From Symsagittifera roscoffensis (taxonomy: Eukaryota; Xenacoelomorpha; Acoela; Convolutidae), in NCBI RefSeq assembly GCF_963678635.1, contig NC_087062.1, positions 20,447,789-20,511,788 of the forward strand: a stretch of 64,000 bases of DNA, written 5' to 3'. Positions 21,633-33,012 of this stretch are shown here, one piece after another; the stretch's first letter is position 1; every line of letters starts with the position of its first letter. The translations under genes were made by a program, and so were the position numbers. The notes beneath the pieces were generated by a model. The model was not told where the DNA came from. It worked only from the letters and a program-made list of their open reading frames with translations, and made no database searches.

Positions 21633-23107
21633 TTGAAATCATTTATGGGCTCAACTCACAGCCTGCATAAATTTTTACCTGCTATAGCTGGAAGGTCAGC
21701 TCCCTTAAGGCCACTTCTCAGCAAGAAGAATGAATATAACTGGACCACGGAATGTGAAAATGCCTTTCAAAGCAATAAATTGGGGGTCGCAAACATTGTT
21801 GAACAAAAACATTTTGATATTCATAAAGACATTAGAGACATGCAAGCCATAATGGCCTTGGAGCAGTTTTGGAGCAGTTGGGTACAGAAGGGTGGCGTTC
21901 AATCTCATTTGCATCGCGGTTCTTAAACGCAGCCGAGAAAAAGTATTCCACAAACGAGCTGCTTGAAATGCTGCCAGTGGTATGGGGGACCGAATATTTC
22001 AAAAACTACATTTTGGGAAGATATTTTACAGTTATCACGAACCATAAGGCCCTTATTTCACTACCTAACGGGACTAACAAGAAAAACAAAACTCTATTTT
22101 CAAGATTGACACGTTGGCTAGACAAACTTATTCCATATGACTTTGTAATAGAACACAAACCGGGCGCAAAAATCGGAATAGCGGATTATTTGTCAAGACA
22201 TCCTAGCGAACCTCCTAAACCGATAAGTCAGTATGATAACTTAATCACCGCTTCAATTCGGAAATCTCTTGGTTTTACAAACAATTTAAAAACCCTTGGT
22301 GAACGAAATCATCAGGCTAATAAAAGAACTGGTTCTAAACAGTCTAGACAGCTCTCATCCAATCAGAATCTAGCACAGAAAACATGCTTACAATCAACGA
22401 CGGTTGAGGGCGCAAAGTCAAGTGTGAAGACACCGACCAATAGGAAGCGAGCAATTTGCATATTGCCTACGTCAACGAAATCCAAGGGACATTCAGTGTG
22501 CTCTATGGATCTTTCCTTTGGAAGAAGGTTAAATCAGCCTAAACTAAAGAATTTAAATAAAATGGACGATAACTCGACTTGTTCTTTTCCGGTAATTAAA
22601 ATAACTTCTCAAACTAATTCTCAAACTAACTCTCCAAATAGATTACATTCGCAAACCAACTCTCCACTTAGATTAGATGAAAACCTCCTAAGTAGTGATG
22701 AAATAACTGTTATTAACCCAGAGATTGTTGCCATTACGAAGAATACACGAGATTCAAAGATTAACACAGTACTTTCTAATCCTTCGAAGTTTCCGGGCGA
22801 GCTTTTTCCTACTGTTAACCCTAATCAGCAAACTATGTCCGTCATTCCGCGTGATTGCAAAGTTATTAAGAAATCCCAAGCGTTACCAGAACTTTTTAAA
22901 TTGGAATTTGTTGCCTCTAACATACCAGCGGATGTGAATTTACTACGAGGCAAGGAAGCATTGGAGAAGAAGATTAATTTAATCCGTTTGGCAGCGGAGG
23001 CCACGTACTGTCAGCAGTGCACGGACGCGGGTAAGAACCTAAAAACGTTGTTACCCAGGGGAGACGTGGGCCTGATCCCGGAACCAAGGGAACCAAATGA
23101 ATGTATT
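21633..23107 (+). pseudogene. Element A RNase H and long linker
   Basis: RT connection (LKSFMGSTHSLHKFLPAI) then RNase H-like sequence (ISFASRFLNAAEKKYSTNE, LTRWLDKLIPYDFVIEHKPG, ADYLSRHP). A frameshift near 21835-21870 disrupts the RNase H Asp-containing start. A 413-codon frame (21869-23110) then runs through a Ser/Asn/Lys-rich linker with a repeated SQTNSP word and into a CQQC motif. I see no full HHCC zinc site. Confidence 0.85.
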
Positions 23108-23650
23108 TAGTTGGATTTCTGGGGGCCAATAAGCTATATAAATGAAAGTAAGAAATACGTCTTAGTTGCTACGGACCGTTTTTTGAGATGGCCATCAGCG
23201 ATGGTTACTACAACCAATACTTCAGATAAAGTCTTAAAATTTTGCGATAAGTACATAACTCAGCATGGCGTACCTCGGAAAATCCACGTCGATCAGGGAT
23301 CATGTTTTACATCTAATAAATTTAAAATCTTCTGTAACAACGAGGGCATTGAGTTAGTGTACTCCCCAGTGAATGATCATCGGGGTACGGGTTCAGTGGA
23401 AAGAACGATAGGAAGTTTGAAGAACTTTGTCCTCACTTATGCATCTGAAAAAGAGCATAAGTCTGTAAAAGTTATGGTCGATAAAGCATTAGGCGCGTTA
23501 CGGTTTTCCAAAAATGCAACGACTAAACTAACACCTTTTGAAGCTCACCACGGCCAGAAGCGAACACCGTTTTACGAAACCTTACGAAAAAACCGAGCCT
23601 TAAAAATCTGAATTGGAAGAACGTCTTAAAACAAAAGTGTTTGTGTTTAG
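23108..23650 (+). pseudogene. Element A integrase core
   Basis: DDE-type integrase: first Asp in LDFWGPI just after an amber stop at 23108-23110, second Asp in HVDQGSCF, Glu in GTGSVERTIG. Downstream ALGALRFSKNAT and TPFEAHHG are typical. The frame ends at 23609. Integrase inserts the DNA copy, and the 4-bp target duplication here fits that activity by an intact relative. Confidence 0.9.
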
Positions 23651-24326
23651 GCGAAGGTGACCCTGAAATGAGCTCAATCGAATTTCCACAGCCTTCGAAC
23701 TGGGAAGAACGATCGGATTTGTCAGATGCTCCGGCACTAAAGAAAGCACCCCTCATTCTGGACAACGACCAGCAAATGGAAATAGGCCAAGGGTAGGTAT
23801 CGGGGGTTGACCCGAAAATCCAATGGAGTAGAGACGCAGGCGGCTCCAAAACCCAAGGGAGTGGAGGTGGAGGCGACATTTATCAGCGTACCACCAGCAG
23901 GACCCTAAATCGGTATAAATTCTTAAAATCTCATGTAATCTCCGAGTCTAAACATACACTCAAGCTGAAAAACGGATCTGTTCTTAGGAAAAGTGGAGTG
24001 GCAGTGAAGCCAAAGAACATTCTCCCAAAGAAACGGAAGCCGGCCACGCTCAGGAAATGTTATCGAGTGCAAAGAAAGGGGCAATCGAGAGCCCGAAATC
24101 TAAGCGGCCAAGAGCCAAACAGCATGTAGCGGTAGCCACATATCAGTCGGACAGTTCAGATAGCGAGGATTACCGGCCACTCAATATTACACCAGCGCGG
24201 CTACCAGTTGAAGTTATGGCGAGACAAGGGGCGATTGCGACGGGACAAGGCCCAAGTAGTAGTACTTTAGTAGTAGAACATGAAGCGGGAACAAGGGTGA
24301 AGCCTAAAGCAACGAGCGAAAACTAA
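23611..24326 (+). pseudogene. Element A pol C-terminal tail
   Basis: Broken frames carry CLGEGDPEMSSIEFP, NWEERSDLSDAP, then IYQRTTSRTLNRYKFLKS and a basic KPKNILPKKRKP stretch. A final frame at 24057-24326 is Ser/Asp-rich. This is the usual tail after the integrase core in this Gypsy group. No envelope motifs are visible. Confidence 0.7.
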
Positions 24327-24708
24327 ACAAGCGAAACGAGGGAAGGGGAGTCAGGACCGACCGGCGTTAGTTGCGAGAGAATGCCTTACGAATAGTAGGA
24401 AGAAGAATCGGGCAGTCAAAGTGAAAGCTCGGGAACAAGAAAGAGTACCAGAAGAAGGAAGCCAGTAGATAAAATGGGAGGAATCATGATAGACAATATC
24501 CAAGGAGCGGAAAAGAAAGGAAAACATCCAGGGGAATGAAACAAGAGAACTTTAAACTTAAACTCTTTCAAAACTCTTTACCCAGGGAGAGGGATGGCCA
24601 TAAGCCTAAAACTCAAAGTTTGTTGTTGATATGTTAGTGCGGCGGCAGGTATTAATTACTATATTAAATTTAATTACTCTATATTTAAATTTTACATCTG
24701 TACGGAAA

Positions 24709-24934
24709 TGTGAGGGGCTACATATTTACATGTCAATCAATTTAGTTGCTATCCATTTATTACTTATCTCTGAGAGTTCTCATATTATAATTAAGTGTGA
24801 TTTGGTACCTGCCTGTCAATCAGTCTAGATCTTCTAGCTGTTATTTGTTGACCTCTAGTTCAGTGTCTTTTTTATGCGAACTAGAAATCAGTTGAATTAA
24901 CACTTAACAGGAACGATTTTTCTATTCCTTGTTA
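24709..24934 (+). repeat. Element A 3' LTR
   Basis: Same ends as the 5' LTR, about 98% identical. A purine tract immediately upstream is not obvious; that region (24640-24708) is AT-rich. Confidence 0.95.
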
Positions 24935-24938
24935 ATAA

Positions 24939-25789
24939 TTACTGTTTTGCATCGTTTTTATGATCTGTTCTTTTTGATCATGAAGATTGGAGAAACAGCC
25001 AGTCCTAGAAATGTTCCACAGAAGTAATTATTGAAATAGTAAATCTGTTTTCCGATTGCGATTTGTTATGTTAACTGCCCAAAATTTTTATTAAGTGGCA
25101 TTTGATAATATGAACTAATCATTTTGACTAAATCAATAAAAAATACCATAAAATTTGTGCTCCAATTGCATTTTGTATTGTCGATGAGTGAATTCAAGCA
25201 TTTGTTATTTACATATAAAAAGTTTTTGTTATTTACATTTTACGCGGTTTATTACTCGATTAAGGATCGTCTTTTTTTGGCTGATCATTTTTTGACAAGT
25301 AATTTAAGTTCAACTTCTTCTAATTTGTTTTATAATACATTTATTTTATCTTTTTATGCTTTTTTGGTTTTTTGATAGTTTGACCTGGCTTTAATTTTAA
25401 GTTTAGTTACTTTCAGTAATTTCTTCGTTGTTTTTCGAGTTTTTTACATCAAGTTTTAGTTTCACTTTTTAAAATACAATTTTTTAATTTTTTTTAAATG
25501 TCTTGAATTTACAAAAGTTCAAGAGTAAACACGCGAGAGTTAAAATTTCCAAATACGAGATAGTAACTCTTGGGTTTTTCAAGTCTTTGCAGGCTTGTTA
25601 AAAACTATGGAAGACCGTAGCTTTAGCATCAAGCTTAAATTGCATAAAGAGTTTTAAGCCTTTAAAAGGAAGTTCAATTACATATTAGCCGATCAAATTT
25701 CTTGGAATTACACTAACTAAAAAAATCCGGCTGCTTGTCTCATTTGTTTACATTAGGAATTTAACTAGGCAATTAGGAAAGCTTCTATT
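24939..25789. other. No gene seen
   Basis: Open frame at 25124-25375 is AT-rich and has no recognisable product. Confidence 0.4.
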
Positions 25790-26336
25790 TTTCCGACTTT
25801 CGATACGAAAGTAACGGAATATTTGTGCTCGGGTTGGGTTTTTGTTTCTTCAGACAATTTTTTTTTCCTTCAGACAAATTTTGACATTTTAACTAGCCAT
25901 TTTTGACGGAATTTTTTTTTATCATTCGAAAGGTATTGTTGTCCTGAGCTTAAATTTGAAAAGATATTTCACCTGTGATCATTTTTCGTAAGGTTATGGG
26001 GGTTTAAAGATTGCCATTTTGGCCAATTTGGGACAATTAACGCGCGATATATTTTGCGCTCTTAACGCGTGAGCGGAGATTAATCCAACCTAAAAATCAT
26101 TCCAAATTGTTTGAAAGAAGCGTAATTGCTATAAATATTTTGTTACAAGGAGCGAAACTTATCCTTTTGTACTTTACATGGCGTGTGGGGGGATGATTTT
26201 CATGAAAAATTTCAAGTTTTAGAAAAAAAATTTCATTTCATATTATTACATTTAATTTTTTTAAAAGTTATTTCTTCTCCATAAACCTTAAAAGGCAGTC
26301 GGAACATTCAGGGTTTCGCCGTGATACGAGCAGTCT
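25790..26336 (+). mobile_element. Helentron-like (HINE) element
   Basis: Nearly full length, from TTCCGACTTTCGATACGAAA through the AACGCGCGATATATTTTGCG core to AGTCGGAACATTCAGGG and ACGAGCAGTCTT. The 3' hairpin has one stem mismatch. Confidence 0.85.
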
Positions 26337-27446
26337 TTTTCAGTTTTTTGTTAAAAAGTAGTGAAAATAAATAAACAATCATGCATCTGCCACTAAATGG
26401 CCATACCGAAATATTCTTCTAGTTCTTCCAGAACCACGACATAAATTTATCACCATCTCGCAGTTTTTCAACTATCCAAACACACGCAATGGGGAAGAAT
26501 TTTGTACTTGGTGTGTGTTTTAGTTTTTGTAAGTGCAAAACCAAAACCATAAACAATTAACAAAATAGGTCGACTGATATATGAAAATAAAACATCAAAT
26601 ATATCAAATTAAAGCAGTAGTTATTTAAACGAAATTAAAGTTTTCTAACTCTGCTCAAAACTTTTTGAGGTTTAGTTCAACTTCGAGCGAGTAAAGCAAA
26701 GAAGAAACGTTCTTTTTATGAAAAGTCATATTTAATTTAAGCTATTACGCTAAAAAATTTATATTTTACTCAAAAGAAAACTAATTTCGGATATATTATT
26801 TTGCATCTTGCAGGCGAAAAAATTTTTCCAATAAAAATTTTAAATTTTTCAGCAAAAATTGAAAAAAATTTAACAAAAAATTCTTATTTTTTTTTCTTTT
26901 TTTTTCAGGATATTTTTTTGTTATTAGTTTTCACTTGTAACTACTTCATTTACTTTCTACTTCATTCACGTTTGTATATTTCTTGAATCACTGAATCGCG
27001 CACTGAAAACGACACTGAAATAAAACGATACACTGGTTCCATGTTTTTAACGTTCGATTGTGTTTTTTTTTTGCTTCAAATGACAGTATAAAAGCAAAAA
27101 TAGCTTTTCAGAAAATCTCTAATCATATTATTTCTGGAGGTTAGAGAATTGAGTTTTTATTTAAAAGTACTTTGAATCTGCAAGCATTTTTGACACGAAA
27201 ATGCAAATAAAAAATAGGTAAGCATTCGACTAGAAAATCTATACAAACAATTAAATTTTCAAGTCTTTACGCATAAATTCAAGTAAAGTTACGTGAGAAA
27301 GCAATGCAATTAATCTCGTTATTTACGATTGAATAAAAACGTATCAAATTTGAAGTGGTCTAGTTAGTTGAAAAAACAATAACTCTTGTGTTCTATTTTT
27401 AAAATTGACTAAAGAAAACGCGATTTGAAGAACCCGAAACAAAAAC
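26337..27446. other. No exon seen; 5' flank of the Cys-rich gene
   Basis: AT-rich sequence. The last few hundred bases presumably hold the promoter and 5' UTR of the gene starting at 27447. No TATA box or initiator can be assigned with confidence. Confidence 0.3.
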
Positions 27447-28752
27447 ATGGCTGATTTTTTTGACCACTTGAGGAATACGGATTGGGTGAACATTGACGCG
27501 TGGATTTGTGCCTGTATATGCCCATGCTATGTCTTCTACAAGATCGGATACTCCGTAAGTTGAAGAAAGATTTTTAGAAACTGAATTTCGGTTTAAATTT
27601 GCAGAGGTTATTGCCCTTCAGTAACACAGCCATACATAAAGCCAGGGGCGGATTTAGGGGGGGGGGGGCGGGGGGGCGGACGCTTCCCCCCCTCAGGGAT
27701 TCGACCCCCTGCCGACCCAAAGGGTCCCCCCTTTGATACTTTTTCAGAAATCCATTTTTGGCCGACCGACCCTAAAATTTTTCTAAAGACGCCTTCGGCG
27801 CCAATATATACTAATTTTGAGGGGGAGCGCGCGCCAAAAAAACGCGATTTTTTTGTCAAAATTTTTCAAAAATTTTTCAAAAATATATACTAATTTTGAG
27901 GGGGAGCGCGCGCCAAAAAAACGCGATTTTTTTGTCACAATTTTTTGAAAATCCGCCCCCCCCCCTCGAGAAAATCCTAGATCCGCCCCTGCATAAAGCA
28001 AAGTGTTTTCCATTTATTTATTTGTTTTGAATTAGCCTATTGTGTGTACTTTTATGTAAATTTCCGTTAAAATAAGCTTTTCTATCAGGTCAAAATAAGT
28101 TGGGGGGGATTTCAGAAAACTGATTGGCTTTGAAGGCAGAATCGCAAAACTTCTAGGCATTTTTTATTCAGGCCGACCATTTGTATATCTGATATCTCTC
28201 TATAAAGATAGAACAAGTTTGTGTTCTGTACTGCACTATAGTCTTTGGAAAATCTTCCCGAAAATGTCATCCGAAAAGCTTTTTGAATGGTTACGACAAT
28301 TTTGAGCTTTTCTAGAACGCTCCCTTCAAAACAGGCCCAAATTGGCGCCAAAAGCTTTTGTCCCAACTTTCGTCGTAATAAAAAATGGCAACTGTGACAA
28401 TATAAGCGTTTACGGGTTGATGTTTTTGATGAAGTGCGAAATGATTTTCCATTTTTTGCCGAAATATTTAAGAAACTGAGATTTGGTTTTCTGCTTTCAG
28501 AAACTGAAGGAGGATTTCTACCGCATGCTCGCCGTGTCGTTCTGCCCCTGCACTCTCGCATTCTGGTACATGAATGCACTAAACAAGATTCAAAATAACA
28601 ACGTGAACAAGGTGCTCGCGTGCGCATGGACTTACTTCTTCACGCCTTGCGCACTCTACGTAGCAGCCGCAGATGACGGGATGAAGGTCAAAGAGGAATT
28701 GAATGCGTGCGTTGACCTGCTGAAAAAAGTGGTGACAATCGATCGGGTCTGA
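27447..28752 (+). CDS. Small Cys-rich protein, PLAC8/cornifelin-like, two exons
   Basis: Exon 1 at 27447-27554 (36 codons, GTAAGT donor) and exon 2 at 28501-28752 (after CTGCTTTCAG), both phase 0, give 119 residues. The protein has two Cys-rich hydrophobic patches, CACICPCYVFYKIGY and SFCPCTLAFWYM, then a third, ACAWTYFFTPCALYVAA. It ends in a charged helix-like tail. Paired CxxxCPC-hydrophobic patches recall PLAC8/cornifelin-type small membrane proteins, but the exact PLAC8 signature is not complete, so this is a resemblance and not an assignment. Codons are clearly more GC-rich than the flanks. The intron carries a complete hAT-like element. Confidence 0.75.
27643..27991. mobile_element. 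CAGGGGCGGAT-family hAT-like MITE, reference copy
   Basis: Left CAGGGGCGGATTTAGG and right CCTAGATCCGCCCCTG are inverted repeats. CATAAAGC is directly repeated at 27635-27642 and 27992-27999, an exact 8-bp target duplication typical of hAT. It contains G/C tracts and an internal tandem duplication of about 78 bp (GAGGGGGAGCGCGCGCC block twice). It has no transposase and lies in the intron of the Cys-rich gene. Confidence 0.95.
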
Positions 28753-28835
28753 AATCAACAACACAAACCTTCAATCATTGTAATAATCGCGAGAAAATGT
28801 TTAGTAATCAGAAAAATATTATTGGAAATTCTCAC

Positions 28836-28841
28836 AATAAA
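28836..28841 (+). promoter_or_regulatory. Polyadenylation signal AATAAA
   Basis: Canonical AATAAA 84 bases after the stop of the Cys-rich gene, followed by T-rich sequence. Confidence 0.6.
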
Positions 28842-29094
28842 ACCAATGCATTTTCTTTCATTTTCATGCCTTCACACATAAAATCACCTTAACTGATTTG
28901 AGGTTCAAAAATTGTATCATTAACTGAATTGAAATAAATTAAGTCATAATTTATAGCAGCGCCAGAGACAAAAACTTGATGAAAAAACCCAAACAAATGG
29001 ATTTCTTCAGAGAAGCAGACAAATGTTGGTTGCAGAACACCACTAAACTCAACTTTGGTTCACTACAACAAATAATTTAAATGTTTTCTGTGTC

Positions 29095-29308
29095 GGCTGT
29101 TTTTCATTTTCTTTCCCACATTTGAATTCAAGTTTAAAGAAACTACCTTACGTTGTCTTAATGCAATGAAGTTTTGCATGGTAAACAAAGAAATTATTGT
29201 GAACAGAATTGTTTCGAAACTTACATAAAAAATTACGTGTTTAGCAACGGTCACAAGAAAAAAAAACTAAAATAGGAAATTTTAATTGTGGTGGAATGGA
29301 AAAGAGCC
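29095..29308. mobile_element. GGCTCTTTTCC-family element
   Basis: Left GGCTGTTTTTCATTTTC and right GGAATGGAAAAGAGCC are inverse. The interior AATGAAGTTTTGCATGGTAA matches sister copies. Flanks TCTGTGTC/TTCATGTC match only partly. Confidence 0.7.
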
Positions 29309-30609
29309 TTCATGTCTTCCAAATAACTTGCAAACTACTCGTAGGTATAAGTAAACTCTTTCTAACGAAAACAAAATTTTTGCCCTTGATATTAATGTGA
29401 CAAATTTGGGGACTTGAACCCTATAAAAACTAAGCAACGCATTTCGGTTTTAACAGATAATGATTTACATTTCTTTCGGTCGTCCTATCTCCTAAACTAA
29501 ATTTTTTTGTAGAATATTTTTGAAATTTTTTTTTCGAAAATCAGGATTTGACCGGTGATATTGTTAACGTAGAGGTCTAAAAAACTTAAGTGAAATGATG
29601 AGTTTTTTCAATTAATAAGGTAATTATGACCGAAAATAAACAAAGCTATTTAGAAAAATTAAGGTGAAAATAGCTTAAAAAATTAAGCTAAAAAAGTTTT
29701 TTAAGATACTTTCACCTTAATATTTCTTAATTTAAGGCAAAATTTCCAAATAAAATAACTTTAAATTTAGGATGATTATATGTAAATTACCTACTTTCTT
29801 GAAAAAAAAATTTAAAGGTAATTTACCAAAAATTATTTTTAGGTACTTTTTCAGGTTGATATACTTTAACTACTTAGGTAAATAAAAATAAAGTCATAAG
29901 TTATTTATATATTAATTAGGGTGTGATTAAAGTTTTGCAAATTTATCTCAATTGCTAAGGTGTTTCAAGGTATTTTGTAAGGTTTCCTTACCTTAATTTT
30001 TGTGAGTGTGTGTGTTAGATCTTAATGATTCAAGAACATAGCTGATACGTCTTCAATCCTTATGAACTTAAAATAGACAAGAAAAAAATTAATTTTCATT
30101 TGGTTGTGATTTTTGACGGGGATAATATGATATCAGCTTTGTTTTTTTTGAGTCATTGTGTAAATTTTCTTGTCAAATTTTTGAAGAATGAATATTAATT
30201 TTAGTTACAAAGAATAAAAGTTGATCCTTTTTCTTCAAAAGTCTTTCTCCACAAGAGAAAAAAAATCTGCTGCATATCAATGTCTTGTCAATGAAAGCAA
30301 AATGATCAGAAATAGGATTTTTTGCGTATGTTATCTGCTCAGGTTGGTCTTTCGTAGACTGAAATAACAGTTTTTTGACCGATATGTTTCAGCGAAAATT
30401 TATTGGTTTTTTTATAAATTTGAGTTATTCATGGACTTTTAGGAATTTTGAAAACTGAAAAATCTAACTGCTTTGTGTATTTTAATTTTAGCCTATGTTC
30501 AAGATTTTTTTTTGTCAGAGTTTGTTGAAATAAAGAAGATAGAGGTAAATATTTTCCTCGTCGGACTCTTTTATGCACACAATTATCCAGTTCACTATCA
30601 GCTTGTCTA
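29309..30609. other. No gene seen
   Basis: AT-rich. A local cluster of AAGGT words in both orientations lies at about 29620-30000, including an inverted pair AATTAAGGTGAAA / TTTCACCTTAAT. Confidence 0.35.
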
Positions 30610-31288
30610 CAGTGCTGATTTAAATTAACCGGACAAAACGCGTTAAAGTTGAAATTTAAAACGCGTTTTTCTCAAATTGGGTTGAGTTTATGTGAAGATT
30701 TATGAAGATAAAACTTGCTTAAAATTTTAGCAGAATTAATATGGTGTAATTTGTTTAATATGGTGTAATAATATGGTGTAATTTATGGTGTAAATTTGGG
30801 CCCAAAATTTTACCCCAAAAATGGGTCATTTTGGCTTTTCTTAGTTAATCAAAAATTTCAAGAAAATTATACTCTCCAAAACATCGTAAAGGTCATTTCT
30901 TTTTTGTTTGATAGACAAAAAGGCCGTGTTTACTATATAAAATGCTAACTTTTCATTTAAAAACAATTTTTAAACGGGTTGCAAATTTTTTTGAAGAATA
31001 TACCCTTGTTAAAGTTTGTTGGGCTACAAAAGAGGCTCACTTTGATATAATTATGTCTCTGATCGACTGGGTATTTTTGGCGTAGTTTTTGATTAACTAA
31101 GAAAAGCCAAAATGACCCACTTTTGGGGTAAAATTTCGGGCCCGAATTTCGCAAAATAAATTACACCATATTAATTCTGCTAAAAGTTTAAGCAAGTTTT
31201 GTCTTCATAAACTCAACCCAATTTGAGAAAAACGCGTTTTAATTTTCAAGTTTAACTCGTTTTGTCCGGTTAGTTTAAATCAGCACTG
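30610..31288. mobile_element. CAGTGCTGATTT foldback element (Tc1/mariner-like MITE)
   Basis: Two arms of over 200 bp face each other: left CAGTGCTGATTTAAATTAAC, right its inverse ending CAGCACTG. The dinucleotide TA flanks both sides (30608-30609, 31289-31290). TA target sites and CAGT ends suit Tc1/mariner. No transposase frame. Confidence 0.85.
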
Positions 31289-31343
31289 TACAATTGGATT
31301 GACAACTGCATGCAAATTTAATCAAGTTTATCTGCAAACTTAC

Positions 31344-31446
31344 ACAAGACTGCTCATATCAGGGCGAAGCCCTGAAGGTTCCGACTGCCTATTAAGGTTT
31401 ATGGAGCAGTAGTAACATTAAAAATTAAACGTAATGAAACAAAAGG
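31344..31446 (-). mobile_element. Helentron-like 3' fragment, reverse orientation
   Basis: Starts CAAGACTGCTC, then CAGGGCGAAGCCCTG hairpin and GTTCCGACTGCC. It ends after the AT-rich tract, so only the 3' ~100 bases remain. Confidence 0.8.
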
Positions 31447-31454
31447 AAGTTTTT

Positions 31455-31992
31455 GTTCCGACTTTCGATACGAAAGTAACGGAATATTTGTGCTCGCGGT
31501 GGGTTTTTTTTCTTCAGACAAACTTCGACTTTTTAACTTGCCCTTTTTGACGGAACTTTTTACATCATTCAAAAGGTATTCTCGAGCTTAACTAAGAAAA
31601 GATATTTCACCTGTGATCATTTTTTGTAAAATTATGAGGGTTTAAAAGTTGGCATTTTGGCCATTTTGACCAATTTGTGACAATTAACGAGCGATATAAT
31701 TCGATCTATTATCGCGTAAGCGGAAAGCGGAGATTTAATGCTTCTTATAAATTGTTCCAAATTGGTTGAACGAAGCTAATTTGCCATAATTGATTTGTTA
31801 CAAGGAACAAAATCTATCCTTTTGTACATTATATGGCGTGTGGGGGGATGATTTTCTTTAAAAACTTCAAATTTAAGAGAAAAAATTTTTACTTTATTGT
31901 ATTTAACTAAATTTTTTTATGTTATTACTGCTCCATAAACCTTAAAAGGCATTCGGAACATTCAGGGCTTCGCCCTGTTACGAGCAGTTTTG
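31455..31992 (+). mobile_element. Helentron-like (HINE) element, full length
   Basis: GTTCCGACTTTCGATACGAA to CATTCAGGGCTTCGCCCTGT and ACGAGCAGTTTTG. The core palindrome is diverged. Confidence 0.85.
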
Positions 31993-32026
31993 TTTTTTCT
32001 AAAATTTGAAATTTTTTTATTAAATT

Positions 32027-32413
32027 TATCCCCCCACACGCCATATAAAGTACAAAAGGATAGATTTCGCTACTTGTAACAAATCAATTATGGCAAATAA
32101 GCTTCGTTGAACTAATTTGGAACGATTTCTAAGACGGATTAACTCTCCGCTTACGCGTTAATAGCGCGAAATATATCGCGCGTTAATTGTCCCAAATTGG
32201 CCAAAATGGCAATCTTTAAACCCCCATAACTTTACGAAAATAGATCACAGGTGAAATATCTTTTCAAATTTGAGCTCAGGACAACAATAGTTTTTGAATG
32301 ATATAAAAAAATTCCGTCATAAATGGCCAGTTAAAAAGTCGAAATTTGTCTGAAGAAAAAAAAACCCACCCCGAGCACAAATATTCCGTTACTTTCGTAT
32401 CGAAAGTCGGAAC
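32027..32413 (-). mobile_element. Helentron-like element, reverse, 3' end missing
   Basis: Reverse copy from CCCCCCACACGCCATATAAAG to CGAAAGTCGGAAC. It lacks the hairpin end. Confidence 0.85.
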
Positions 32414-32484
32414 AAAAATAAATAGCACTTTTAATTAAAACGTAACGAAAGGCTTATAATCCCTCTGCTTAGGTTTTAATTTTT

Positions 32485-33012
32485 GTTCCGACTTTCGGTA
32501 CGAAAGTAACGGAATATTTGTGCTCGGGTGGGTTTTTTTTTCTTCAGACAAATTTCGACTTTTTAACTAGCCATTTTTGACGGAATTTTTTTATATCATT
32601 CAAAAGATATTGTTGTCCTGAGCTTAAATTTGAAAAGATATTTCACCTGTGATCATTTTTCGTAGAGTTATGAGGGTTTAAAGATTGCCATTTTGGTCAT
32701 TTTGAGCAATTTGGGACAATTAACGCGCGATATAATTCGCACTATTAGCGCGTAAGCGGAGATTTAATCCGTCTTATAAATCGTTCCAAATTGGTTGAAC
32801 GAAGCTTATTTGCCATAATTGATTTGTTACAAGGAACGAACTTTATATGGCGTGTGGGGGGATGATTTTCATAAAAAATTTCAAATTTTAGAGAAAAAAA
32901 AATTTTCACTTTATTTTATTTCATTTAATTTTTTTATGCTAGTACTGCTGCTCCATAAACCTTAAAAGGCAGTCGGAACATTCAGGGCTTCGCCCTGATA
33001 CGAGCAGTCTTG
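32485..33012 (+). mobile_element. Helentron-like (HINE) element, full length
   Basis: GTTCCGACTTTCGGTACGAA to GGCAGTCGGAACATTCAGGG, CTTCGCCCTG and ACGAGCAGTCTTG, with T on both sides. Confidence 0.9.

Larger units (their letters stand above)
19035..24938 (+). mobile_element. LTR retrotransposon A (Ty3/Gypsy type), defective
   Basis: LTRs at 19039-19261 and 24709-24934 enclose a gag-pol region. The 4-bp target duplication ATAA is perfect at 19035-19038 and 24935-24938. Order is gag, protease, reverse transcriptase, RNase H, integrase, which places it in Ty3/Gypsy. No envelope-like gene is visible. The coding region is broken by frameshifts and stops, and part of the RT catalytic core is deleted, so it cannot move on its own. 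The LTRs differ by about four substitutions and two small indels, so insertion was recent. Confidence 0.95.

Noticed and set aside
27608-28013. Minus-strand frames with ADLGFSRGGG
   Set aside because: They are translations of the hAT-like element; the same peptide arises at 15383-15604 from a sister copy.
28112-28627. 171-codon minus-strand open frame
   Set aside because: Overlaps the intron and second exon of the Cys-rich gene on the other strand; it looks like a shadow of the GC-rich exon.
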